Source: Pedobacter mendelii (lineage in GTDB: Bacteria; Bacteroidota; Bacteroidia; Sphingobacteriales; Sphingobacteriaceae). Taken from it: 44,578 bases of DNA. The stretch is taken from NCBI RefSeq assembly GCF_014635725.1, contig NZ_BMDJ01000016.1:1-44578 (forward strand). The letters run 5' to 3'. Each line of letters begins with the position of its first letter. Positions within the stretch are counted from its first letter, which is position 1. The notes beneath the pieces are model-generated. The model was not told where the DNA came from. It made no database searches and saw only the letters and a list, made by a program, of their open reading frames with translations. Positions 17,663 to 27,125 of the stretch are shown here, one piece after another. The translations under genes and the position numbers were made by a program.

Positions 17663-19147
17663 ATGAAGAAAATCCTTATTGCCAATCGAGGTGAAATTGC
17701 TTTGCGAATCATGCGTTCGGCAAAGGAAATGGGCTTAAAAACTGTTGCTGTTTACTCTGAGGCAGATCGTAATGCTTTGCATGTTCGTTACGCAGATGAG
17801 GCAATTTGTATAGGTCCTCCACCTTCAAATCAAAGTTACCTTTCAGGCGAAAAAATTATTGATGCTTGCAAACAAACGGGTGCAGAGGCAATTCATCCCG
17901 GTTATGGCTTCTTATCAGAAAATGCAGGTTTCGCTAAAATGGTTGCAGCAGCAGGTTTAATTTTAATTGGACCATCGCCCGAAGCAATGGAAACGATGGG
18001 TAATAAACTTTCAGCCAAAGCAGCAGCATTAAAATATAATATTCCAATGGTTCCAGGTACTGAAGAAGCCATTCAGGATGTAAATGAAGCTAAAAAGAAA
18101 GCCATAGAAGTTGGTTTCCCAATTCTTATAAAAGCGGCTGCAGGAGGAGGAGGGAAAGGAATGCGCATTGTTGAGAATGCTGAAGATTTTGAAGAGCAAA
18201 TGCAACTTGCAGTAAGTGAGGCAACATCAGCCTTTGGAGATGGCGATGTATTTATCGAACGTTATGTAACTTCGCCCCGCCACATAGAAATACAGGTTCT
18301 AGGTGATAATCATGGCAATATTGTTCATCTTTTTGAAAGAGAATGCTCTGTTCAACGCCGCCATCAAAAGGTGGTTGAAGAGGCACCATCATCTATACTT
18401 AATGATAAAATAAGACAGCAAATGGGTAAGTGTGCGGTTGATGTTGCCCGATCGGTAAACTATACTGGGGCAGGAACGGTAGAGTTCATTCTAGATGAAA
18501 ATCTGAATTTTTTCTTCTTGGAGATGAATACCAGGTTGCAGGTAGAGCACCCGGTAACTGAATTGATTACCGGAATTGATTTGGTAAAAGAGCAAATTAA
18601 AATTGCTTCTGGAGAAAAATTGAGTTTCACCCAGAAAGATTTAAAGATAAGCGGGCATGCGATCGAACTAAGGGTTTATGCCGAAGACCCTAATAATAAT
18701 TTTCTACCCGATATTGGTACTTTGCAAACTTATAAAACGCCGAAAGGAAACGGCGTAAGAGTTGATGACGGCTTTGAACAAGGTATGGAAATCCCAATTT
18801 ATTACGACCCAATGATAGCCAAACTGATCACTTTTGGTAAAGATAGGGAAGAAGCAATTGAGCGGATGATTAGGGCTATTGAAGAATATGAGATTACCGG
18901 GATAGAAACTACTTTAGGTTTTGGTAAATTTGTAATGCAGCATGATGCTTTTAGAACCGGTAAATTTGACACACATTTCGTAAATAAATATTTAAAGGCA
19001 GGTAGTTTAATAGCTGAAAATAAGGACGGAGCAATAATTGCAGCCATTGTTGCTGCAAATTTACTTCAAAAAACTGGCGGCGAATCAGTTGTAAAAGATA
19101 TTTTGAAAAATTCATCTGATTGGAGAAAAAACAGATTGAAATATTAG
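17663..19147 (+). CDS. accC: Biotin carboxylase subunit of an acyl-CoA carboxylase
   Basis: 494 residues. It uses ATP and bicarbonate to carboxylate biotin on its carrier protein. N-terminal KKILIANRGEIALRIMRSAKEMG, the ATP-grasp glycine loop KAAAGGGGKGMR, HLFERECSVQRRHQKVVEEAPS, EMNTRLQVEHPVTE and ELRVYAEDP are all present. It is about 45 residues longer than a typical AccC because of a C-terminal tail. No biotin carrier or carboxyltransferase gene is adjacent, so whether it serves acetyl-CoA or propionyl-CoA carboxylase is open; the long tail resembles biotin carboxylases of propionyl-CoA-type complexes. Riboflavin synthase starts 14 bases downstream. Confidence 0.92.
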   Translation: MKKILIANRGEIALRIMRSAKEMGLKTVAVYSEADRNALHVRYADEAICIGPPPSNQSYLSGEKIIDACKQTGAEAIHPGYGFLSENAGFAKMVAAAGLILIGPSPEAMETMGNKLSAKAAALKYNIPMVPGTEEAIQDVNEAKKKAIEVGFPILIKAAAGGGGKGMRIVENAEDFEEQMQLAVSEATSAFGDGDVFIERYVTSPRHIEIQVLGDNHGNIVHLFERECSVQRRHQKVVEEAPSSILNDKIRQQMGKCAVDVARSVNYTGAGTVEFILDENLNFFFLEMNTRLQVEHPVTELITGIDLVKEQIKIASGEKLSFTQKDLKISGHAIELRVYAEDPNNNFLPDIGTLQTYKTPKGNGVRVDDGFEQGMEIPIYYDPMIAKLITFGKDREEAIERMIRAIEEYEITGIETTLGFGKFVMQHDAFRTGKFDTHFVNKYLKAGSLIAENKDGAIIAAIVAANLLQKTGGESVVKDILKNSSDWRKNRLKY

Positions 19148-19160
19148 ATTTAATTAAAAC

Positions 19161-19748
19161 ATGTTTACCGGAATAATAGAAACTCTTGGCGAAGTTATAG
19201 CCATACAAACAGAGCATACCAATATTCATTTTACAATTGCCTCTGCAATTAGTCATGAATTAAAAATAGATCAAAGTGTTGCACATAACGGCGTTTGTTT
19301 AACTGTTGTTGCTTTAAACGATACTACTCATACGGTAACAGCAATAGATGAAACTTTGAGTAAAACCAGCTTAGGTAATTTAAAAGTCGGTAATAAGGTG
19401 AATTTAGAGCGTTGTATGCAAATGAATGCACGTTTAGATGGACATATTGTTCAGGGACATGTAGATCAAACTGCAGTTTGCATTAAACGACAGGAACTTG
19501 ATGGAAGTTGGGAATATCGATTTAAATATAATGCCTCTTCTGGAAATGTTACAGTAGAAAAAGGATCTGCATGCGTTAACGGAATAAGTTTAACCGTAGT
19601 AAATTCTGCTGCAGATGAGTTTTCGGTTTTTATTATCCCTTTTACATTCGTACATACAAATTTACAGGAAGTTCAGGTTGGAGATACCGTAAATCTAGAA
19701 TTTGATATTATTGGCAAATATGTAGCACGTTTAATGGTCAACAAATAA
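19161..19748 (+). CDS. ribE: Riboflavin synthase, alpha chain
   Basis: 195 residues in two homologous beta-barrel halves. The N-terminal MFTGIIETLGEV and the paired motifs VCLTVV (first half) and GISLTVV (second half) are diagnostic, as is LDGHIVQGHVD. It dismutates two 6,7-dimethyl-8-ribityllumazine molecules to riboflavin. It starts only 13 bases after the accC stop, so it is probably co-transcribed; there is no room for an FMN riboswitch. Secure call. Confidence 0.96.
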   Translation: MFTGIIETLGEVIAIQTEHTNIHFTIASAISHELKIDQSVAHNGVCLTVVALNDTTHTVTAIDETLSKTSLGNLKVGNKVNLERCMQMNARLDGHIVQGHVDQTAVCIKRQELDGSWEYRFKYNASSGNVTVEKGSACVNGISLTVVNSAADEFSVFIIPFTFVHTNLQEVQVGDTVNLEFDIIGKYVARLMVNK

Positions 19749-19801
19749 TATTTGAGAATTAACAATATTTTGCTCTGTTAAAATCCTAGTCCTTTTGGTT
19801 A

Positions 19802-20263
19802 ATGTATAATAAAGAAGAAGCCTCACGTTTACGTCAGCAGTTTTGGATTAGCTTTGGGCAATATATGAAACCTATTCCTTCTGTTGGTGGCTGTCATGTA
19901 AACTGGATAAATTATAAAACAGGAGTGAAGCATATCTTTTTTAAAATGGATGTTAATAATAAGATGGCAATAATATCAATCCAAATCGCTCATCCAGATG
20001 CAGATATAAGGGAATTAGTGTTTAATCAATTTGAAGAATTTAAGTTGATGTTCACAAATTCAGTTGGCACAGATTGGAACTGGATTATTAATGCTACTGG
20101 TGAAAATGGCAAAACCGTAAGTCAGATTTCAACAATCCTAGAAAATGTTAATATCTATAATAAACAAAATTGGCCTGAATTGATTTCTTTTTTTAAACCT
20201 AAACTAATTGCGCTTGATGAATTCTGGGATAATGTTAAGCCTGTTTTTGAAAATTTAATCTAA
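19802..20263 (+). CDS. DUF4268 domain-containing protein
   Basis: 153 residues resembling the DUF4268 family: an N-terminal EEASRLRQQFWISFGQYM, a central VNWINYKTGVKHIFFKMD strand region, and a C-terminal helical FFKPKLIALDEFWDNVKPVF. The function of the family is not established; the fold looks like a small PD-(D/E)XK-type alpha/beta domain, but I cannot see a convincing catalytic set. It lies 53 bases after ribE on the same strand, and its end overlaps the convergent TPR gene by 9 bases. Confidence 0.7.
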   Translation: MYNKEEASRLRQQFWISFGQYMKPIPSVGGCHVNWINYKTGVKHIFFKMDVNNKMAIISIQIAHPDADIRELVFNQFEEFKLMFTNSVGTDWNWIINATGENGKTVSQISTILENVNIYNKQNWPELISFFKPKLIALDEFWDNVKPVFENLI

Positions 20264-21403
20264 AATTTTAAGTTCCTCCATTCTGCTCTTAACGTATTTA
20301 ATTTCATCTTTATCTTTAATTGGATTAGGTTTACTTTTTAGATATAAATTATAATATTTACTAGCTTGTTTCACTTCTTTATATTTCAAATCATAAAGAA
20401 GCGCAAGCCTGTAATAAATGTTTGGTTCTGCTTTAAATTCTAATCCCTTTTTGTAAGCTGAGTTTGCTAATGAAAGTTTTTCGCTTTCTTCGTAAACCAA
20501 TCCTAGTAAGGCATAATAATTTGATGTGTTGTCAGAAATCCCTTCTTCAATCGTTTTTTTTGTATATATAACTGCAGCTTGATAGTTTTTTAATGCTCTA
20601 TAACTTAAAGATGTGTAATAAAGTGTGGCTTCATTCTGCATGGCCAAAGTTTCCAAAATCTTAAACTTGGCAATGGCTTTTTCATAATCTTTGGTAAAAT
20701 AATAGGCCTTTGCAACATCTTTTATCACCGCAGCATCTTGGTTTACTTGCAAAATCTTCTCTCCTTCTAGTATTACTTCATTATACTTCTTCAAAAAATT
20801 GGCTATTGGAAGTATCGCCTTTTTTAAAACGATATTACCTGTATCGGCTGCAATGGCAATTTGTAATGTTTTGTAGGCTATTGCATGTTTTTGTAAATTG
20901 GCGTACAAATCCGCTAAATCGTAAGCAACATCAGCCTCTGTAGGGTTTAGTTTATTTGCTTTAATTAGGTAAACCGACCGCAAAGAATCCTTAGTTGTCA
21001 ATATATCTGCGAGTAATTTATAAACGGTAAAATTGTTGCTGTCAATCTTAATAATTTCACCATAATACAACTTGGCCTTATCAGCATTTCCTCTTTTCCA
21101 GTTGATGTTGCCTAAACTAAATAATATTGGTAAATTTTGTGGTTGCTGTGCATAAGCTTTCGTATAAAATTTTTCTGCTTCTACATTATTACCGCTCATT
21201 AAGTAGCAATATCCGATTTGGATTAATATTTTTGCATCATTTATATCTTCACCGTAAATGCTTGTTAAATATTTTGCTGCTTCGGCATATTTTTGATTTT
21301 GATAAAAATCAAATAATTTTTCTTTATCTAATGATGATTTTTGTTGAGCAAATAATGCGGCAACCATAAACAAAAAAAACAAAAGCGATAGAAATCTTTT
21401 CAC
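20255..21403 (-). CDS. Secreted tetratricopeptide-repeat protein
   Basis: 382 residues. An N-terminal signal peptide (FLSLLFFLFMVAALFAQQ) ends in the A-Q pattern common in Bacteroidota. The rest is about nine TPR-like 34-residue helical hairpins, for instance AKILIQIGYCYLMSGNNVEAEKFYTKAYAQQP and ASKYYNLYLKSKPNP. It probably acts as a periplasmic or outer-membrane-associated scaffold for protein interactions. It is transcribed alone. Partners unknown. Confidence 0.8.
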   Translation of the reverse strand: MKRFLSLLFFLFMVAALFAQQKSSLDKEKLFDFYQNQKYAEAAKYLTSIYGEDINDAKILIQIGYCYLMSGNNVEAEKFYTKAYAQQPQNLPILFSLGNINWKRGNADKAKLYYGEIIKIDSNNFTVYKLLADILTTKDSLRSVYLIKANKLNPTEADVAYDLADLYANLQKHAIAYKTLQIAIAADTGNIVLKKAILPIANFLKKYNEVILEGEKILQVNQDAAVIKDVAKAYYFTKDYEKAIAKFKILETLAMQNEATLYYTSLSYRALKNYQAAVIYTKKTIEEGISDNTSNYYALLGLVYEESEKLSLANSAYKKGLEFKAEPNIYYRLALLYDLKYKEVKQASKYYNLYLKSKPNPIKDKDEIKYVKSRMEELKILD

Positions 21404-21535
21404 AACAAATAATTTTAACTAATTTATTAGTTATTTTATTCATTTCCAAACCTGATTTTAAAATTTTTCAAACAAAAACAAAATTGACGTGTTACGGGTT
21501 ATCATTAAAACAATTAATAATTAAAATTAAAAGCT

Positions 21536-21832
21536 ATGAATACTTTAGAAAAGTTCGAATTAATGGAAAAGATTGTGCGTGAATTGGGAGATTTACAAAA
21601 TTCTCAGCAGGCACTTATTCAGAAGATTGGTAAAATTGAGGTTGATAATATCGAATTGGGCGATAAACGCTTAGAAAAAGATTTACCTGATATGCACCAA
21701 AGAGTTGCTGATAACCTAGATACAATTATTTCAATACTTCAATACTTTGCTGATAAAACAGAAAATTTTGGGGATAAAAACAATGTTGAGGCTTTAAAAG
21801 AGCAACAAGCAATTAATGGTGCAACTAGCTAA
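21536..21832 (+). CDS. Small coiled-coil protein of unknown function
   Basis: 98 residues, mostly helical with heptad-like spacing (EKFELMEKIVRELGDLQNSQ, then KRLEKDLPDMHQRVADNLDTI). No signal peptide, membrane segment or known motif. It precedes an outer-membrane barrel gene by 29 bases and is probably co-transcribed with it. Unrecognised. Confidence 0.65.
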   Translation: MNTLEKFELMEKIVRELGDLQNSQQALIQKIGKIEVDNIELGDKRLEKDLPDMHQRVADNLDTIISILQYFADKTENFGDKNNVEALKEQQAINGATS

Positions 21833-21861
21833 TCCATAATTATTAAATCATCCTTATTATT

Positions 21862-22452
21862 ATGAAATCTATCTATCTATTTTTCGCCTGCATGTTTGTA
21901 GGCTTTTGCGCAAGTGCACAAATATTACCTACATTTCAATTAGGGGTAAAAGCTGGAGCGAATTTTTCAAAGTTCGACACTGAAAATACCTTTAGTAGTG
22001 ATAACAGAACAGGTTTTTACGGCGGTTTATGGGCCAGGGTAGGTGGAGCAGGTGTGTTTTTTCAGCCAGAACTTTACGTTTCAGGAAAAAAAACAAATTT
22101 AATAAGTGATGCAAATGGGCAGGTAAATCAGGTTAGATTTACAAGTTTAGATGTGCCATTATTAATCGGGACTAAGTTTGGTGCAGCAGGTGTGGGCTTA
22201 AGAATTAATACTGGCCCAATGTTTTCATTAATTTTAGATGATCAACAAAGCTTAGGACAGGCCACAGGAAATGTATTTAGCGGTAATTTTAAAGATCAGG
22301 CAATTTCATGGCAATTCGGTGCAGGACTTGATATTAAAAAACTCAGTATTGATGCAAGATATGAACTTGGCTTATCTAAATTAAACAAAGACGGTTATCC
22401 GCCTACGAAATTAAATCTCTTTACCATAGGCATAGGATACAGAATCTTATAA
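21862..22452 (+). CDS. PorT-like outer-membrane beta-barrel protein
   Basis: 196 residues. The signal peptide (LFFACMFVGFCASAQ) is followed by LGVKAGANFSKFD and evenly spaced amphipathic strands ending in ...FTIGIGYRIL with a terminal aromatic-containing strand, the layout of the outer-membrane beta-barrel (OMP_b-brl_2/PorT) family. It is likely a small barrel in the outer membrane. No specific function can be read from sequence. Confidence 0.8.
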   Translation: MKSIYLFFACMFVGFCASAQILPTFQLGVKAGANFSKFDTENTFSSDNRTGFYGGLWARVGGAGVFFQPELYVSGKKTNLISDANGQVNQVRFTSLDVPLLIGTKFGAAGVGLRINTGPMFSLILDDQQSLGQATGNVFSGNFKDQAISWQFGAGLDIKKLSIDARYELGLSKLNKDGYPPTKLNLFTIGIGYRIL

Positions 22453-22527
22453 CATATCAATATTTTATAGTGAGTTGTTATTCATTGATAATTGCTTGTC
22501 GAAAATACACCTAATTATACCTGTCTT

Positions 22528-22809
22528 ATGAATTTAAAGGAACTATTGCTTAAGGGACACAATTTTATAGCGCTTCTAAATCAATTTAGAATTGATGCGA
22601 ACGATTTAATTATTAAAGATGAAGAAGTAATCTTTAATGTAAAATTAAATTCAAATATTGAAGTTATGAAAGAGTCCATTTGCTTAGAAGGTAAAAGTAG
22701 CGATGATTTAATTAATCTTTTTGGTACCTTACATTACAATTTATTAAATAAATTAGCTGTATTAGAAATGCAGAGTTATGAAAAAATTCCTGTAATGATA
22801 AGAAATTAA
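22528..22809 (+). CDS. Small hypothetical protein
   Basis: 93 residues starting at the ATG MNLKELLLKGHNF; a TTG 12 codons earlier is possible but less likely. No signal peptide, membrane helix or recognised motif. It lies about 75 bases after the barrel gene on the same strand. I do not recognise it. Confidence 0.55.
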   Translation: MNLKELLLKGHNFIALLNQFRIDANDLIIKDEEVIFNVKLNSNIEVMKESICLEGKSSDDLINLFGTLHYNLLNKLAVLEMQSYEKIPVMIRN

Positions 22810-22848
22810 CCTTTCTTTCATTGATACATATACCGAAGAGGCAATTAC

Positions 22849-23799
22849 TTAATTAGTTTTTGCCTCTTTGTTTTTTTCAATGATATCATTTTCAATTTCA
22901 GTTAGTTCGTATGCAAAAGCACCATTCTTTGGTACAATTGGGGTCTCGCGACCTACACTTAAAGCCCTTATAAAAGAGGCCCCGAAGTAAAATATAAGTG
23001 AAGAATAGAATACGAAAAGCATAATTACGATGATAGAGCCGGCAGAACCATAAATGTTGCTGATGTTACTTAATGGTAATAAAATTCTCAAAACATATTT
23101 ACCTGCTGTAAAAAGGCATCCTGTTAACAATCCTCCAGATAATGCAGCCCTCCATGTTGGTCTACCGTTAGTTAAATAACGAAATAAGGTGCTAAACCAT
23201 GCGGTAACAATAATTACAAACATAATTTGATTAATTACTGAGGTTGCAACCAATTCAAATGAAGGAGAGTTTGTTTTGAGATATGAGCCAATAAAAGCCT
23301 GCACACTGTCGGCCAATAACCCGAATAAAAATAATATTCCTGCTAATAAAATAATTGTTACCGATATTGCCCGTGATTTCAGCGTACTTAAAATACCTTT
23401 TTTATCTTTCATGCCAATGTTCCAGATTTGCTCCAATGAATTTTTAATTACATTGAAGAGGGTTGTGGCAACAAACAGGAAAAATACAAAACTAAATAGG
23501 GTAATGTACCAGGCCTGATCTATTCCACGAATATTTCTAAGTGTAAGTCTGATTTGAGCAATACTTTCGTTATCGAGGATGTTACTTAATCTTTGGAAAA
23601 TATGTGTAACCAGTAACCTTCTATCTGTAAACATACCAAAAAGCCTAATGAGGATAATTAGTATTGGAGGAAGTGCAAAATTTGTAAAAAAAGCCGTTGC
23701 GCCTGCAAGTCGCAAAGGGTCATTTTGCTGAAATATATTAAATGCCTTTCTCAGGGTTGAGAAAAAAAACTTTAATTCGTCTTTTATGGATATCGGCAT
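22849..23799 (-). CDS. YihY/BrkB family inner-membrane protein
   Basis: 316 residues with six transmembrane helices, starting with an amphipathic FFSTLRKAFNIFQQNDPLRLAGATAFFTNFALPPILIILI. That segment and the central SLEQIWNI...KKGILSTLKSRAISVTIILL pattern are typical of the YihY/virulence factor BrkB family (often misannotated as ribonuclease BN). The protein resides in the cytoplasmic membrane; its biochemical role is not established. A perfect hairpin lies just upstream of its start. Confidence 0.87.
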   Translation of the reverse strand: MPISIKDELKFFFSTLRKAFNIFQQNDPLRLAGATAFFTNFALPPILIILIRLFGMFTDRRLLVTHIFQRLSNILDNESIAQIRLTLRNIRGIDQAWYITLFSFVFFLFVATTLFNVIKNSLEQIWNIGMKDKKGILSTLKSRAISVTIILLAGILFLFGLLADSVQAFIGSYLKTNSPSFELVATSVINQIMFVIIVTAWFSTLFRYLTNGRPTWRAALSGGLLTGCLFTAGKYVLRILLPLSNISNIYGSAGSIIVIMLFVFYSSLIFYFGASFIRALSVGRETPIVPKNGAFAYELTEIENDIIEKNKEAKTN

Positions 23800-23813
23800 T
23801 ATGGTATTTTAAA

Positions 23814-23863
23814 TACAACTAAGCCCGAAAATACTAAAAATAGTTTATCCGGGCTTAGTTGTA
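23814..23863. terminator. Hairpin between the META lipoprotein and yihY genes
   Basis: TACAACTAAGCCCG (23814-23827) pairs perfectly with CGGGCTTAGTTGTA (23850-23863); the loop can form a second small stem (ACTAAAAATAGT). It lacks a long T run, so it may be a terminator for the META gene or a 5' leader structure of the yihY transcript 15 bases downstream. Confidence 0.65.
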
Positions 23864-23875
23864 TATGTAATTATA

Positions 23876-24274
23876 TTAATTCATTTTAGTAAAAACTAAA
23901 ACAGTTTGTTCGCCTTTAAGTAATTGTAACTTACCATCAATCATTTTTACGTGGTCAGTTTCGCTTAATGCAGCTAAAAATGCTCTTTCTTCCGAATCTG
24001 TTTCTTGGCACATCATTTTAGTACTGAAAACATTTTTAACGGTTACTTTTTCATTTGCAATTTCTGCTTGTCCACCATAGCTGTTGCAAAAAGACTTACC
24101 ACTTATCTTTAAGCTATCGCCAAAATTTAATGTTGCTTTAGAACTTTCAGGTAATTTCTTGCCTGTTAGTTCAGATAACTCCCATTTTGTATTTGTTAAT
24201 GAAGCAGAAATGATTTTTTCTAGGCATGAACTAAAAAAGCAGATAATTAATCCAAGGATAATTGAGTTTCTCAT
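23876..24274 (-). CDS. META domain-containing lipoprotein (HslJ-like)
   Basis: 132 residues. A lipoprotein signal with lipobox FFSSC (Cys about 17) is followed by a META/HslJ domain: NTKWELSELTGKKLP, then SGKSFCNSYGGQAE, FSTKMMCQE and FLAALSETD with the usual cysteine pair. HslJ homologues are envelope proteins linked in E. coli to heat shock and novobiocin tolerance; the role here is unknown. Likely monocistronic. Confidence 0.82.
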   Translation of the reverse strand: MRNSIILGLIICFFSSCLEKIISASLTNTKWELSELTGKKLPESSKATLNFGDSLKISGKSFCNSYGGQAEIANEKVTVKNVFSTKMMCQETDSEERAFLAALSETDHVKMIDGKLQLLKGEQTVLVFTKMN

Positions 24275-24504
24275 AATATATTTGATTTGGTGTTATGCAA
24301 CAAAAACTAATCCAACTTTGAATTTGTGATATAATTTCGTTTTCATTTAGCTTAGCTTTTCTTCTTCAAAAATTCAGTTAAATACTAACACCGTTCTGTT
24401 CACTTCGCCATCAACTGCTTTAGAAGCATCAGTTAATCAAATGTTTTTTGCTGCCGTTTCTTTTTTTTTATCCGAAGCCATACCTTTAACTTTTAAGGTT
24501 TTGA

Positions 24505-25032
24505 TTACGATAATTTTGCTTTCCTTTTTATTATTAAAGCACAAATGAGCGATACGATTAATCCAATGGGTAGAATTTCTGTGTAAGTTAACAGAACAAC
24601 AAAAAAAGGATTTTTATACATTTCCTTATAATCATCCATTTCTTTAACTTTTAATGCCATAGCAGACGGAGAAGCTCCGGCTTTTTTAGCCTCTAAAAGC
24701 ACATGCGTGGTATATTTATCCATAAAATCCGGAACGAATACATAGTAATCAATTAGCCACACAATTACATAAAATGTAGATGCAATTAAGCTGATGTAAA
24801 GACCAATGCGGAAGGCTTTTCCGAAAGAGACTATTCCATCATTATATTTATCTCTGTAATTCTTAACAGCTACGTATATAAAAGAGAATGCAAGCAACAT
24901 GGATGCATATCCTAAAAACATACTGCTTTCAAAATCAGCGCTATTATAGCAGTTTGCTATAGAAAATAACATTAATGCACTTACAATAAGCCCTGCAATT
25001 AATCCGAATACGATTACAATTTTTTTCATCAT
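24505..25032 (-). CDS. DUF4199 membrane protein
   Basis: 175 residues with four transmembrane helices and the DUF4199 pattern (GKAFRIGLYISLIASTFYVIVWLIDYYV, then a hydrophilic segment and a last helix ending in KRKAKLS). Function unknown; in Bacteroidota it often accompanies envelope genes. The start could be Met1 or the adjacent Met2. A LuxR-type membrane regulator lies 110 bases upstream in the same direction. Confidence 0.75.
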   Translation of the reverse strand: MMKKIVIVFGLIAGLIVSALMLFSIANCYNSADFESSMFLGYASMLLAFSFIYVAVKNYRDKYNDGIVSFGKAFRIGLYISLIASTFYVIVWLIDYYVFVPDFMDKYTTHVLLEAKKAGASPSAMALKVKEMDDYKEMYKNPFFVVLLTYTEILPIGLIVSLICALIIKRKAKLS

Positions 25033-25142
25033 GTTAATTTTAAATCTTTATGGAACGAATTTGCTGCAAATATTTTTTTGGAGGCTCATACTTTCGGGTG
25101 ATTTTGCTAAAAAGCAAAAAATCATACTAGGTGATGATTTTT

Positions 25143-25598
25143 TTAACGGATGATATTTAGTCTTTTTGCCATTTCCACAGCCTGTGTTCGACGTTTTACT
25201 TCCATTTTTTCGAATAATTTTGATGTATGTGTTTTTACTGTGTTTAATGAAACAAAAAGCTGTAAAGCAATTTCCTTATTACTCAATCCACTGGCCATTA
25301 ATTCTAAAACTTCAATCTCTCTCTTACTCAGATTCAGTTTGTGAAGTTCCTTTTGGTTTAAAATAAAATCCGTAGATTTTTCAAGGTAAATTTCCTTTTC
25401 CACAATAAGTATTTTTACTTTAGGCTTTGTAAGTTTTAAAGAAAGCCATATACCCAATGCAGTAAATATTAGTGCAATTAAACCAGCATAAATTTCAAAT
25501 GCATGATTAATGATGATGAAACGAAGTTCGATCCATTTTAATAAAAACAACATAGCGGCTAATGAAATTCCATATAGAATAGTATTTTTATTTTTCAT
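25143..25598 (-). CDS. Membrane-anchored LuxR-family DNA-binding regulator
   Basis: About 151 residues from the ATG at 25598 (MKNKNTILYGIS); the longer upstream start adds a non-conserved basic leader. Two N-terminal transmembrane helices (about 8-25 and 38-57) are followed by a C-terminal LuxR helix-turn-helix with LSKREIEVLELMASGLSNKEIA and SLNTVKTHTSKLFEKM. It has no receiver domain, so control would come from the membrane part or a partner. Possibly co-regulated with the downstream DUF4199 gene. Target genes unknown. Confidence 0.82.
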   Translation of the reverse strand: MKNKNTILYGISLAAMLFLLKWIELRFIIINHAFEIYAGLIALIFTALGIWLSLKLTKPKVKILIVEKEIYLEKSTDFILNQKELHKLNLSKREIEVLELMASGLSNKEIALQLFVSLNTVKTHTSKLFEKMEVKRRTQAVEMAKRLNIIR

Positions 25599-25730
25599 TA
25601 TAAATTTGAATTTGCAGGTATACTTTCTCCTTAAATTAAAATTAATAAAAAAAGGATGAAATAATTTTTGCATTTTTTTTGAAGCTTAAATAAATAAAAG
25701 TTATAATTATCAAAAAATCCTTTCGATTTT

Positions 25731-26516
25731 ATGAAGACGACATTAGCAGCACTTTTTTTATCCATTGCTTTATTTTCTTGCAAGCAGGAAAAATTAGAAA
25801 AAACATATACACCCAGAGATTTAAGGTTTGGTGAAAGCTTTAACGAAACAACAAAATCAAAGGAAGATGTGCTTAAAATTTCCAAAATTGATTCGGGAAA
25901 AAAGGATGGCGATATTTTTGAGCTGAAATTTAAAGATACCCTGATTACGATACTTGATAGGCCAAAACCTATGGCTACCAAATTTTTGTCACCAAGATTT
26001 TTAAATACTCAAAAAACTGCGGCCATTGCACAAGTTGCAGATGGTTCAGGATTAGTGTCGCCGTTTTACATCGTTGCATTAAATAATGGTAAGCCTGAAG
26101 TTATAAAATTAAGCAGGCCATCGAATGGTGCTAATGATAGTAAAATTACCGTGGGTTTACAAGAAGTGAGCTTGAGTACAATTTTAATTAATAACGATTA
26201 TGTAGTTACCGTCATAAACGGAAGGGTATTTCCTGTTAAAAGACAGAATGATGGTGAGCGAATTCAAGGAAGATTTCTTTTAAATTCGGCAGACAAATCT
26301 ACGCTGGTATTTGCAATGGCTAATTCTTTATATCAGGTTAATTATTTAACCGGAGAAACCTTTAATTTACCCGTTTCTGCACAAACGTTAGACCCTAAAA
26401 CGATTTTAAATAATATTCAGCAAAATTACAGTTGGCAAAAAAACAAGAAGGGAACACTTTTCCTTAAAGAAAATGATAACAATAGAATTATTGATATCAG
26501 TGAGTTTAAAAAATAA
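25731..26516 (+). CDS. Putative lipoprotein of unknown function
   Basis: 261 residues with a lipoprotein signal (LAALFLSIALFSC, lipobox Cys about 17). The rest is soluble and strand-rich, with VSPFYIVALNNGKPEVIKL and STLVFAMANSLYQVNYLTGE suggesting a WD/propeller-like or beta-sandwich fold, but no family I can name. It is convergent with alkB, their stops being adjacent. Confidence 0.7.
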   Translation: MKTTLAALFLSIALFSCKQEKLEKTYTPRDLRFGESFNETTKSKEDVLKISKIDSGKKDGDIFELKFKDTLITILDRPKPMATKFLSPRFLNTQKTAAIAQVADGSGLVSPFYIVALNNGKPEVIKLSRPSNGANDSKITVGLQEVSLSTILINNDYVVTVINGRVFPVKRQNDGERIQGRFLLNSADKSTLVFAMANSLYQVNYLTGETFNLPVSAQTLDPKTILNNIQQNYSWQKNKKGTLFLKENDNNRIIDISEFKK

Positions 26517-27125
26517 TTAAACAGCCATTGTTCTAAAGGTCAGGTTTATTCTTGGCTTGCTTACTTTCTTTGTTGTTGGTAAACGATGTAGCCAATGGGT
26601 TTGTGTTTCGCCTGCCATTACCAGTAAGCTGCCGTGCGCTAAAAAAGTGCTTATTGTTTCTTTAGTTTCCTTGTGCTTAAGTAAAAATTTTCTTTCTGCA
26701 CCAAAACTCATCGAAGCAATCGCCGAATTTTTTGCTAATGCTTTTTCATCATCGCTGTGGTAAGCCATGCCTTCATTGCCATTATGGTATAAATTTAAAA
26801 GGCATGAATTAAAAGTTGTACCTGTTTTTTCTTCGGCTATTTTCTTCAGTTTTAAAAGTTCTGCTGTCCAGGGTAAAGCTTTTTTTGATGCTCTTGAATA
26901 GGTGTAAGAATAGTCTTCATCACCATACCATGCAACTTTTCTTTTGGTAATGATGTGCTTACCCATGATAAAAGCCTCGTCGTTTTTCCATTCGATGGTT
27001 TCCCATAACACCTCAAAGTATAAATTAGCTTCGTGCTGCAAAAATAACTTACCATAATAATTAACCGTTCCACCATAAGGCAAAAGGTTTTGATTTTTAT
27101 CTATTTCTGTACTGAACAAATCCAT
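26517..27125 (-). CDS. alkB: Alpha-ketoglutarate-dependent DNA dealkylase AlkB
   Basis: About 202 residues from the ATG at 27125 (MDLFSTEIDKNQ); a longer start would overlap the upstream gene more. This Fe(II)/2-oxoglutarate dioxygenase removes methyl groups from 1-methyladenine and 3-methylcytosine. The iron triad is visible as YHSDDE and HWLHRLP, the 2-oxoglutarate arginine in RINLTFR, and the NLYHNGNEGMAYHSD core is typical. It is last in the operon ada - Ada-type zinc protein - alkB, overlapping the middle gene by about 25 bases. Confidence 0.92.
   Translation of the reverse strand: MDLFSTEIDKNQNLLPYGGTVNYYGKLFLQHEANLYFEVLWETIEWKNDEAFIMGKHIITKRKVAWYGDEDYSYTYSRASKKALPWTAELLKLKKIAEEKTGTTFNSCLLNLYHNGNEGMAYHSDDEKALAKNSAIASMSFGAERKFLLKHKETKETISTFLAHGSLLVMAGETQTHWLHRLPTTKKVSKPRINLTFRTMAV

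Noticed and set aside
19148..19160. FMN riboswitch before riboflavin synthase
   Set aside because: Only 13 bases separate accC from ribE, and no RFN-like conserved sequence is seen.
25631..25981. 116-codon minus-strand frame over the start of the lipoprotein gene
   Set aside because: It is antisense to a gene with a clear lipoprotein signal and has no coding character of its own.
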